This document shows, in pieces, positions 36,415-43,907 of a stretch of DNA of 64,000 nt. The translations under genes were made by a program, and so were the position numbers. The DNA is from CAZKWG01 sp964615375. Lineage in GTDB: Bacteria > Myxococcota_A > UBA796 > CAZKWG01. The notes under the pieces were generated by a model, which saw only the letters and a list, made by a program, of their open reading frames with translations, did not search any database and was not told the DNA's origin. Each line of letters opens with the position of its first letter. The first letter of the stretch is position 1. The DNA lies in contig CAZTOW010000046.1 of the NCBI GenBank assembly GCA_964615375.1, forward strand, positions 16,243 to 80,242, in the 5' to 3' direction.

Positions 36415-37545
36415 ATGTCCAGCCTCCAGCGCGCCCCCGTCGAGCCCGCTCCGCGCTCGCTGCTCCCCACGATGGATCCGAGCCCGGGCTACACCGCTCC
36501 TCAGGGCCCCCAGCTCCAGGGGGAGGGATCGAGCCCGCTCGAGCTGCTGGGCCTACAGTCCTCCTTCGGCAACGCGGGCGCGCTGGCCGCCATCTCGGCC
36601 CAGAGCTCCAGCAGGAAGAAGAAGGTGGATCCGGTGGCCGAGGACCGCAAGAAGGCGGCGCTGGAGCTGGCGGATCGCTTCGAGGTCGTGGGGGACGACT
36701 TCGAGGGCGAGCGCCTGTCCAACCAGGTCACGAAGGCGGAGTACGAGAAGATCGTCGCCACCTACAGCGACATCCGGATGGGGCGCGGGGACCTGACCAT
36801 CGACGCCAGCAAGTACCGCTCGAAGAAGGACCAGGACGCCTACAAGACCGGGGTGATGGGCGACATCGCCAGCCTGCTGCAGACGAAGGCCGGGCGATCC
36901 CTGGTCTACGGGCTGCACGACAACGCCACGCAGAAGGACGAGAACGGCGACCCCATCCACCGCCACACGACGCTGACCCCGCTGCTGAACGACGACGGCA
37001 GCGTGGACGTCACCAACGGCTACGCCGCCCCCGAGGGCTACGGCGGGGACGCGACGGTGGGGCGGGACGGCAAGCTGACCCCGGGCGAGGGCACGGACGT
37101 CACCATCGCCTACAACCCGGGCGTGAACGTGGGCGAGGCCTACAAGGACTACTGGGACGCCAACCCCTGGCTGGCCGGCTTCCGCAGCGACGTGATCCTC
37201 ATGCACGAGGGCAACCACGCGCTCATGATGACGCACGGCACCTGCGATCCGCGCACGGTGCAGCGCACGGACAACAAGGCGAACCCGCGGGATCCGCTGA
37301 TGGCACAGGACGCCGCGAGCCGAATCTCGCGCACGGAGCACCAGGCGGTCGGCGTCGGTCTCTATGCCAACGACCCGATGACGGAGAACGCCTACCGGGC
37401 CGAGCGCCGGGCCATGGCGGAGGCGGGCGCGGAGGGCATGATCGAGGGCGACGAGACGCTCACCCAGCGCACGTCGTACACGCCCTCGGCCGGGCGCGCG
37501 GCGGTCGCTCCCCCCAGCGCGGATCCGCTCGCGACGGGCGGCTAA
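36415..37545 (+). CDS. M91-type (NleD/EspG-like) zinc metallopeptidase, putative translocated effector
   Basis: A 376-residue protein from ATG 36415 (GAGG at 5 nt), with no Sec signal. Near residues 42-60 is LLGLQSSFGNAGALAAI, sharing GLQxxxGNA with the HEVGH protein at 15723. The catalytic segment ILMHEGNHALMMTHGTC (HExxH variant H-E-G-N-H, about residue 264) is followed after about 50 residues by RTEHQAVGVGLY and TENAYRAERRAMAEAG, the 'E(H)xAxG...TENxxRxExG' pattern of M91 peptidases such as NleD. M91 effectors cleave host kinases in enteropathogens. Here the target and delivery system are unknown; a contractile injection system is a guess. The 3' end overlaps the convergent DUF4336-like gene by 4 bp. 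Confidence 0.8.
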   Translation: MSSLQRAPVEPAPRSLLPTMDPSPGYTAPQGPQLQGEGSSPLELLGLQSSFGNAGALAAISAQSSSRKKKVDPVAEDRKKAALELADRFEVVGDDFEGERLSNQVTKAEYEKIVATYSDIRMGRGDLTIDASKYRSKKDQDAYKTGVMGDIASLLQTKAGRSLVYGLHDNATQKDENGDPIHRHTTLTPLLNDDGSVDVTNGYAAPEGYGGDATVGRDGKLTPGEGTDVTIAYNPGVNVGEAYKDYWDANPWLAGFRSDVILMHEGNHALMMTHGTCDPRTVQRTDNKANPRDPLMAQDAASRISRTEHQAVGVGLYANDPMTENAYRAERRAMAEAGAEGMIEGDETLTQRTSYTPSAGRAAVAPPSADPLATGG

Positions 37546-38258
37546 GCCAGATACTCGCGGGCGACGGCGCGCAGGGTCCCCGCCGGGTCCTGCGTGACGT
37601 CTGCGCCGTGGCCGAAGATCACGCGCTTGAGGTCCGGCGTGTCCGCCAGGCGCTCCAGGTGGCTGGCGAACGCCTTCTTGTCGCTGACCAGCATCATGGC
37701 GATGGCGCGGGGCACGCTGGTCTTGCCGGTGGGGCCCAGCAGCAGATCGATGAAGAAAGGCAGCTTCGGCATGTTCAGCACGGCGTCGTTGAAGACCAGG
37801 GTCGTGCCGGACTTGCTGCGGACCTCCAGCACGCCCTCGCGGCTCTTCATCCCGTCGAGGTGGAAGAGGCGGACGGCGCCGTCGCTCGGCGCGCGCGTGT
37901 AGTCGCCGCCGTCCACGGGCACGACCTCCTCCACCTTCTTCGTGGCGCCGCCCGGACAGAACACGCTCGCCCCGGGGAAGCGATCCTTCCAGATCCGGGC
38001 GTCCATGCGGTGAAAGGCGTTGGGCACGATCAGGGTCGAGACCTTGCCGAAGCCGTCGAGCTCGGCCATGCCCTGGTCATCGAGGGCGATGGCGTTGTGG
38101 ACCACCAGGCGCCCGTCGTCCAGCCGCGCGACCACCATCCGCCGCTGGGTCTTCCCGTTCGCCATCATCCCCGAGACCGTCCAGAGGTTCTCCTCCAGCT
38201 TCTCGATGGGCTTGTTGTCGAGCACTGTCCAGGTCGTGTACGCCTTGGCCACAGACAC
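37542..38258 (-). CDS. DUF4336-like metallo-beta-lactamase-fold protein
   Basis: A 238-residue protein. The opening ENLWTVSGMMANGKTQRRMVVARLDDGRLVVHNAIAL matches DUF4336 proteins ('LWTVxG...RMTVVRLxDGxLWVHSPI'), a branch of the metallo-beta-lactamase fold. VPNAFHRMDARIWKDRFPGASVFCPGG retains one His and Asp of that fold, and RVIFGHGADVTQDP near the end retains another His. The classical HxHxDH motif is reduced, so hydrolase activity is uncertain. It ends 4 bp inside the convergent M91-like gene. Confidence 0.75.
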   Translation of the reverse strand: MSVAKAYTTWTVLDNKPIEKLEENLWTVSGMMANGKTQRRMVVARLDDGRLVVHNAIALDDQGMAELDGFGKVSTLIVPNAFHRMDARIWKDRFPGASVFCPGGATKKVEEVVPVDGGDYTRAPSDGAVRLFHLDGMKSREGVLEVRSKSGTTLVFNDAVLNMPKLPFFIDLLLGPTGKTSVPRAIAMMLVSDKKAFASHLERLADTPDLKRVIFGHGADVTQDPAGTLRAVAREYLA

Positions 38259-38287
38259 CTCCGCGCCGGAGGCTAACCGGGCGCCGC

Positions 38288-38902
38288 TCAGGGCGGGGGC
38301 GTCGGGCTCTGGCGGATCAGGTCGAGCGCGGGCATGTAGAGGCCCTCCTCGTCACGGTGGCGGCGCACCCAGCGGGCCAGCTCGCGGGAGGAGCCGCGGA
38401 GGATCACGTCCGAGCCCTTGCTGATCGTCTGCCCATCCTCGACCACCGTGACCAGCGTGCCCGGGAGGAGGAGGTCCAGGCCGAGATCCTGATCCTTTCG
38501 CGCGTAGAACCACTGCGGATCCATCAGGCTGACCATCATCCGGTCCACGTTCAGCGAGAGGCGCACGGGGCACCAGATCTGGCCCGTGGGCGAGCGATAG
38601 TCGCCCGCCATGTCCAGCTTCTCCAAGCGGAGCTGCGTGTAGTAGTCACCTCGGATTTGCCGCACCCTCATCGGCTGCGCCTCGCCCCAGCCCCCGTTCT
38701 CCTGCGCGCGCATGCGCATCCCGCCCCCCTGCGCGTCGATGGCGAACACGTCCCCCGTCAGGAGCTGCCCCAAGCTGTCTCGGCTGTCCAGGGCCCACAC
38801 GCCGATGAGCTCGTCCACGACGCGGGCGCGCTCCTCAGGGACGAGCGGGGCTTCGGTGGCGACGACGGGGAAGGAGCAGGCGAGGAGGAGGAGGAGGAGC
38901 AT
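38288..38902 (-). CDS. Lipoprotein of unknown function
   Basis: A 204-residue protein with a short leader (MLLLLLLACSFPVVA, lipobox LLAC). The body, VDELIGVWALDSRDSLGQLL through LYMPALDLIR, looks like a lipocalin-like or small beta-barrel domain with a helical end. No family motif is certain. It lies 30 bp upstream of the DUF4336-like gene on the same strand and is probably co-transcribed. Confidence 0.65.
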   Translation of the reverse strand: MLLLLLLACSFPVVATEAPLVPEERARVVDELIGVWALDSRDSLGQLLTGDVFAIDAQGGGMRMRAQENGGWGEAQPMRVRQIRGDYYTQLRLEKLDMAGDYRSPTGQIWCPVRLSLNVDRMMVSLMDPQWFYARKDQDLGLDLLLPGTLVTVVEDGQTISKGSDVILRGSSRELARWVRRHRDEEGLYMPALDLIRQSPTPPP

Positions 38903-39309
38903 GGGTGGGGCCTCTGGGAGGGCTTTATCGCGTCTCGAACAGGCCCGAGGCGCGGACCTCGGGTGAGACCGGAGCGTAGCGGGCGGACTCCAGGTGGGGT
39001 GTCCGCGCCTGGATGAGCCCGGCGCGAGTCGAGGAAGGTGAGAGGGCCATCAAATATCGGAGCACCTGGATCCTATCAGGCAAGAGTGTCCAAACATCCA
39101 GGCGCTCACATCCTCGAATCTCGACGACATCTATAATATTTGAACCTTCATCTTCCCGCATCACCCATCCAACCGATCAGCACAAAAATAGGAGTGTACA
39201 ACTCCAACACCAATGAGATGTCCATGACCTTGCTCTCTCGGGGCAGGACGAGGACATCCTGACGAGCACGAGGCCATCTGCCTCAACCACACGTCCACAG
39301 GAGCATTCC
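38903..39309. other. Intergenic region upstream of the pilin gene
   Basis: About 400 bp without a convincing gene. Composition drops well below the neighbouring coding regions (several A/T-rich stretches between 39050 and 39250). This region presumably contains the pilin promoter; no sigma-54 or sigma-70 site stood out clearly. CACAGGAG just before 39310 is the pilin ribosome-binding site. Confidence 0.6.
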
Positions 39310-39795
39310 ATGTCTCGAAGGTCTGGCTTCACCCTGGTCGAGCTGATGATCGTCGTCGCCATCATCGGGATCCTGGCCGCCATCGCCATCCCGAACTTCG
39401 TCGCCATGCAGCTCCGCGCCAAGCGCGCTGAGCTGGCCCCCAACCTCGACGGTATCAAGACCGCCGAGATCGCCTACGAGGCGGCGATGGATGAGTACGT
39501 GGAGGTGGCCGACTTCCAACCCGAAGAGGTCTCGGGTGCGCTGCAGGACTGGCCTACGACCTCCAACTTCGAGATCCTTGGATGGAGGCCCGATGGTCAG
39601 GTGCGAGGCCAGTACAAGGTGACCATCGACGTTGAATGCACCATCACCTGCTGCCCCATCAAGTTCTCGTGCTCGATCGGGATCAGCTTCCTCGCCTTCG
39701 GCCAGACCGACCTCGATCAGGATGGGGAATTCGCCCAGTACGCCACCACCAGGGACGAGAACGCCACCATGATCACAGAACCATACGTCTACTGA
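39310..39795 (+). CDS. Type IV pilin-like protein
   Basis: A 161-residue protein with a type IV prepilin leader: MSRRSG then FTLVELMIVVAIIGILAAIAIPNFV, including the Gly(-1)/Phe(+1) cleavage site and Glu at +5. The hydrophobic helix is followed by a variable globular part with five Cys residues (DVECTITCCPIKFSCS), an unusual cluster, and DLDQDGEF near the end, an Asp-rich segment of possible Ca2+-binding type. It may be a major pilin or a pseudopilin; no assembly genes are in view. AGGAG lies nine bases upstream of the ATG. Confidence 0.92.
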   Translation: MSRRSGFTLVELMIVVAIIGILAAIAIPNFVAMQLRAKRAELAPNLDGIKTAEIAYEAAMDEYVEVADFQPEEVSGALQDWPTTSNFEILGWRPDGQVRGQYKVTIDVECTITCCPIKFSCSIGISFLAFGQTDLDQDGEFAQYATTRDENATMITEPYVY

Positions 39796-39972
39796 TGACT
39801 TTGCCGACTGGACGTAACGCGGCTTCTCGTGGAGCGGAGTGGCGCCGCACCACGAGCGCATCCCACGAGCGTATGCTGCCTCGGGTGCGGGACTCGGAGA
39901 CGACGCCCCGCCGATGCCGAGCAGGATGCGGAGCACCGGACTGACGTGGGGCAGGCCAGTGGAGGAGACCTG

Positions 39973-40239
39973 ATGGACCGTGAGCATGAGCAGAATGGGA
40001 TAGCGAGCGGACGCGCTGGGTGTGGCGCGCTGGTCGTCAGAGCCATGGTCCTGGGAGGGCTCGCCTGTGCGTGGGAGCCGGACGCTCAGATCGGACGGAA
40101 GACACGACCCCTGAGGGATCTCAGGATCGGGGACGAGGCCTTCCGGCCCAACGAGCCGGTCCGGTGCTCCTACAGCCTGTGCGAAGTGGACGGGGAGCTC
40201 TGGGCGCTCGGGGCCTGCGACCCCGACGAGGACGGATAG
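39973..40239 (+). CDS. Small putative lipoprotein between the pilin genes
   Basis: An 88-residue product from ATG 39973, with GGAGGAG at ideal spacing. An N-terminal stretch leads to VRAMVLGGLACAWEPDA, a plausible lipobox (GLAC). The C-terminal part, FRPNEPVRCSYSLCEVDGELWALGACDPDEDG, resembles FMRCAYRVIRTDDGLAVFGKC of the second pilin, hinting at a relationship between this gene and pilin globular domains. It could be an accessory pilin-associated protein or a decayed pilin. Confidence 0.5.
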   Translation: MDREHEQNGIASGRAGCGALVVRAMVLGGLACAWEPDAQIGRKTRPLRDLRIGDEAFRPNEPVRCSYSLCEVDGELWALGACDPDEDG

Positions 40240-40891
40240 GGTCGCGGGCTCGCAGAGGGAGATGGAGATTCGGAGGCTGTCGATGTCACCGCATATGGAT
40301 GGAGAAGAAGGGGCGATCGGGGCGTCTGTCGTGGGAGAGCAGCCCGCCAGGCCCCCTGATTCCCGTCCGAACCTCTGCGTTCTCTGCGAACTCAGCGTCC
40401 TCTGCGCTAATTCGGCGAATGTGGTCAAACACACGAAGCTCCGAACGACCTGCGGTCCCGGCCGGGGGTTGCGGCCCGGAGACTTGAGCTGTTCCCTCGC
40501 CGTGGTTGGTGATTCAGCTCAGAGAACGCTGAGTTCGCAGAGAACGCAGAGGGAATGGCGGTCGCGATGGGTGCGCGAGGGGATTTCCCATGCCGCCCTC
40601 GGAAGGTTCATGAGGGGTGGAGCGCCAGAGTATCGGATAGGACGTGGAGATGCAGCTCGCGGCGACGTGATGGGCGGGTACCGAAGACGCAGAATCTTGA
40701 CAGTGCGGGCGATGAATCTACCGAATTGCCAGAAGTCTGTAAGAATCGGAGCGTCGGCACGCGACCCCAGGGTACCCGTGAGACCCTCACTCTCGAAGGA
40801 GCGCGAAGTCGAACCCCTCTCCAGCGCCTATAGACCTCTCCTGCGTCACGATCTCAGACGTGGCCAACCTATGTTTACTGGAGTATCTGAC
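40240..40891. other. Intergenic region with inverted repeat, no convincing gene
   Basis: About 650 bp. It contains the 26-bp inverted repeat described separately and otherwise no reading frame with gene-like composition. The last 60 bp include GGAG eight bases before the pilin ATG at 40892. Confidence 0.55.
40373..40551. repeat. Inverted repeat with 26-bp perfect arms
   Basis: The left arm (40373-40398) begins CTCTGCGTTCTCTGCGAA and is the exact reverse complement of 40526-40551. The loop is 127 bp. The arms share the CTCTG/CAGAG character of the inverted repeat at 20667-20774, including the preceding 'CCGAACCTCTG', so both belong to one dispersed family. Non-coding. Confidence 0.85.
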
Positions 40892-41554
40892 ATGGCTGCC
40901 TTTCCCCCGTGCAACCCTCCGAGCCAATACACCTCGCGTCGCGGTTTCACTATTGTCGAGCTCATGATAGTGGTCGCCATCTGCGGAGTGCTCGTCGCAA
41001 TTTCCATTACATTCCTATCACCTGTGGTTGATGAGCTCGCGCAGAAGAAGGAGCTTGGCACGGCCATGCCAGCCCTCTGCTCGCAACTGAGCTTGAAGAC
41101 CGGAGGAGATGGAGCGAACTTCGTATTCGACGACTGGCTAGGAGACAACGCCGAAGTCACGTTGAGCGTCGAGTCCGGATACTCCAAGGAAGAGTCCCCT
41201 GGTGACCTGGTTTCTGCACCCAAGCTCTTCAGCCTCGAAGCCCCGAGCGCCAACACCAACTCCCCCCGGGGCTTCATGAGATGCGCTTACCGGGTCATCC
41301 GAACGGACGACGGGCTTGCGGTGTTCGGGAAGTGCCCGCAGGATGACGATGAGTACCTGGTGCGCATGCAGATCTGTTCCAAATTGTGCGTAAGCTCCGA
41401 CGACGGTACAGACCTTCCAGCAGCGAGCACCTTCGATGTGGGACTGACCTCAGGGCAGATCACAACGTTGATCGACAACGAGTTGACATTGGACAGCTTC
41501 AACCCTTGCGATGTCATGGCGGAGCTCCGCAAGTCTACCATGTCTACATCCTAA
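40892..41554 (+). CDS. Second type IV pilin-like protein
   Basis: A 220-residue protein from ATG 40892 (GGAG at 8 nt; an ATG at 40871 is possible). After an unusually long leader (about 17 residues, ending SRRG) comes FTIVELMIVVAICGVLVAISITFLSPVV, with Gly(-1) and Glu(+5). The globular part has Cys at MRCAYR, FGKC, ICSKLC and PCDV, so disulfides are likely. G+C is near 60%, lower than neighbours. The gene ends 4 bp inside the convergent kinase-FGE gene. It may be a minor pilin or pseudopilin. Confidence 0.88.
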   Translation: MAAFPPCNPPSQYTSRRGFTIVELMIVVAICGVLVAISITFLSPVVDELAQKKELGTAMPALCSQLSLKTGGDGANFVFDDWLGDNAEVTLSVESGYSKEESPGDLVSAPKLFSLEAPSANTNSPRGFMRCAYRVIRTDDGLAVFGKCPQDDDEYLVRMQICSKLCVSSDDGTDLPAASTFDVGLTSGQITTLIDNELTLDSFNPCDVMAELRKSTMSTS

Positions 41555-43890
41555 TGCCCGCCGCTCAGCCCCCTTGCCAGCCGAAGTGAGACCACCTCAC
41601 TTCGGTGGCCGGGTGTGTAGGGATGACGGGTCGCGGAGCGCGCAAGCAGGCTCGTCCCGGTATAGCCAGCGCCCCGAATCGTCCGATTCGCCATGCGATC
41701 AGCGGATAGATGTGGAGAAGCCCAACTGCCCCCATTGAGGCCCTCGGGTCCTCCAAGCTGGAAGACATCGGCGCACCAGCTCAGCGCGTTTCCAGCCAGG
41801 CCTCGCACACCCCACACGCTCTCATCCGTCTGGTAGTCCCTTACATGAGTAGGCAACGGTGCAGGGACGCTCTCGGAGATTCTAGAGAACGTAGGATCAA
41901 ACACGTTGCCCCAGGGGTAGACTCGTGCGTCTACACCACGCGCTGCCCTCTCCCACTCCAGCTCCCAAGGCAATCGCCAGGGGGCACGCTCCCGCTCGCC
42001 AGACCAGGCAGCGAACGCACACGCCATCTCCCAATCAATCAGCACCACAGGCCAGTCGAGCGGCGTTACAAAACCGTCGGCGTCGCCCACAATAGACCAT
42101 CCCTTCTCAGCAGCGTAGGCGAAGATGGATGGAGCTCGCCCAGGCACCCACCCCTCCGCCTCATCACCCCTCCCCTGCGCCACGAGATCATTGAGGAAGG
42201 CCAGATACTCCCGATTCGTCACCGGGAACCGTCGCATCACGAAGCCCTCCACCCACACCCGCTGCCTGGGCAGGCTCCTCGGGGCCCGAGCGTCCCCGCC
42301 GACCCAGCTCCAGCCCGCGGGGACGTACACATCCTCCGGCCCCAGCTCCTCCTCCCGCGGCAGGTACACGGGCCTCGGCTCCCGTCCTGCCGGCGGCACC
42401 CCATCCCAGTGTTCACATCGCCCGATGGCCACGGGGTAGCGCACCGCGGCGCGGCCGGGGGCATGGAGGGTGCAGAGCCAGCTCCCGCGCTCCAGCGGCA
42501 GCTCCACCAGCGGGGTGGGCCCGAGCTCGCGCTCGAAGACGGGGATCAGGCGGCGATCCTGCTCGACGTAGCGGTGGAGCCGGACGGTGGCGCCCGGCGG
42601 ATCGCTGAGCAGGGTGAGCCGACCCTCACCGGAGAGCCAGGCGGCGTGGCGGCCGGTGTCGGCGGCGCGCAGGAGGACCTCGTGCTGGGCGGCGGCGCGC
42701 ACGTCGCCGCGGGCCTCGGCCTCGGCGTGGCGGATCTGATGCAGATCGGCCAGGGCCTCCCGCGCCTCGCGGAGCCCCGGCGAGCGCTGCAGCGCCGCCC
42801 CCAGGGTCTCCTGTACGGACACCTCGTCCAGGGCCACCTCGTCCCGCAACGCCTCGATCCGGGCCTCCACCGCCCAGAGCGGGCGCTTGAGCGCGACGGG
42901 GTCCCAGGGCTTCAGCCCCGCCGAGAGCCTCCCCTTCTCCGCCTCCAGCCGCGCCACCTCCTCCTTGCGCGCCTCCAGGAGGACCCGCCGCGACGTGGCC
43001 TCCGCCACCAGCCCGAGCGCGCGCTCCCGCTCCCGCGCGCCGTCCAGCCAGCTCTGGAGGCCCTGCGCGAACGCGAGCGCGCTGGCCAGCCGACGGCGTC
43101 GCTCCGGCTCGACCGAGGCGCGCAGCAGCTCGGCCAGCTCGTCGGGGGTCCCCGCCGGGATCTGCTCGCGGAGAGGTCGCTCCTTCGAGAGCATCCCCCC
43201 CGCGACGAGCTGCAGCAGCGTGGCGCCGAGCCCGTAGACGTCCGCCCGCTCGTCGATGGGCGCGCCGCTGTAGGCCTCGGGCGCCATGTAGGGCGGCGTG
43301 CCCGCGATCTGCGTCGCCCCCTCCGCCTGCAGCGCGAGGCCGATGCCCCAGTCCACGACCGTGACCTCGCCGCTGTCGCCCAGCATGACGTTGTGCGGCT
43401 TGAGATCGCGGTGCAGCAGGCCCTCGCGGTGGGCGAAGTCCACCGCCTCCGCCACGCGGCGCATGACCTCCACCCGCCGCCGCAGCTCCGGGCCGTCCGC
43501 GGGAGCGTCCGACCACAGGTCGCGCAGGCTGCGCCCGCGCACGACCCGCATGGTGAAGAAAGGGCGCTCGTCGCCGAAGAGACGCCCGACGTCGTAGAGC
43601 GGCACGATGTCCGGGTGCTGCAGCCGCGCCTGCAGCCGCGCCTCGGCAAGGAAGCGCCCCTCGTCCATCACCCTGCGCCAGAGGTCGGCGCGGATGAGCT
43701 TGAGCGCGACCTGCCGCTCCAGGAGCGTGTCCTCCGCGAGCCAGACCTCGCCCATCCCCCCGACGCCCAGGAGCTGGAGGAGCTCGTAGCGCCCGGGCGT
43801 CGAGACGGGCAGCTCGCCGCCTCCGGGGACGGGGGGGGCGCCGGAGCCTGGGGGCGGCGCCGGAGGGGTCCCAGAGTCCGTCACGCTCAT
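41551..43890 (-). CDS. Ser/Thr protein kinase with C-terminal FGE-sulfatase (SUMF1-like) domain
   Basis: A 779-residue protein from ATG 43890 (GAGGAGG upstream), 17 bp after the CHAT gene. The Pro-rich start is followed by a Hanks-type kinase (about 34-300): LLGVGGMGEVWLA, VALKLI, LLHRDLKPHNVML, VVDWGI and GTPPYMAPEA. A coiled-coil middle (EARKEEVARLEAEKGRL) and PEGA-like beta segment (GRLTLLSDPPGATVRLHRY) come next. From about residue 517 is an FGE domain: VYVPAGWSWVGG, FPVTNREYLAFLNDL, PWRLPWELEWERAARG, YPWGN, GLAGNALSWCADVF and GGSWAS. Catalytic Cys pairs of true FGE are not evident, so a binding role is likely. The last 690 bp have markedly lower G+C than the rest of the gene. FGE domains with kinases occur in conflict systems and as variable proteins of diversity-generating retroelements. 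Confidence 0.9.
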   Translation of the reverse strand: MSVTDSGTPPAPPPGSGAPPVPGGGELPVSTPGRYELLQLLGVGGMGEVWLAEDTLLERQVALKLIRADLWRRVMDEGRFLAEARLQARLQHPDIVPLYDVGRLFGDERPFFTMRVVRGRSLRDLWSDAPADGPELRRRVEVMRRVAEAVDFAHREGLLHRDLKPHNVMLGDSGEVTVVDWGIGLALQAEGATQIAGTPPYMAPEAYSGAPIDERADVYGLGATLLQLVAGGMLSKERPLREQIPAGTPDELAELLRASVEPERRRRLASALAFAQGLQSWLDGARERERALGLVAEATSRRVLLEARKEEVARLEAEKGRLSAGLKPWDPVALKRPLWAVEARIEALRDEVALDEVSVQETLGAALQRSPGLREAREALADLHQIRHAEAEARGDVRAAAQHEVLLRAADTGRHAAWLSGEGRLTLLSDPPGATVRLHRYVEQDRRLIPVFERELGPTPLVELPLERGSWLCTLHAPGRAAVRYPVAIGRCEHWDGVPPAGREPRPVYLPREEELGPEDVYVPAGWSWVGGDARAPRSLPRQRVWVEGFVMRRFPVTNREYLAFLNDLVAQGRGDEAEGWVPGRAPSIFAYAAEKGWSIVGDADGFVTPLDWPVVLIDWEMACAFAAWSGERERAPWRLPWELEWERAARGVDARVYPWGNVFDPTFSRISESVPAPLPTHVRDYQTDESVWGVRGLAGNALSWCADVFQLGGPEGLNGGSWASPHLSADRMANRTIRGAGYTGTSLLARSATRHPYTPGHRSEVVSLRLARGLSGGH

Positions 43891-43907
43891 CGCGGTCCTC
43901 CTCGCGC

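Noticed and set aside
38925..39164. A 79-aa reverse frame upstream of the pilin.
   Set aside because: No ribosome-binding site, low-complexity Arg/Ser composition and no relation to neighbours.
40555..40833. A 92-aa frame between the pilins.
   Set aside because: It overlaps the inverted repeat, lacks a convincing ribosome-binding site and has noise-like composition.
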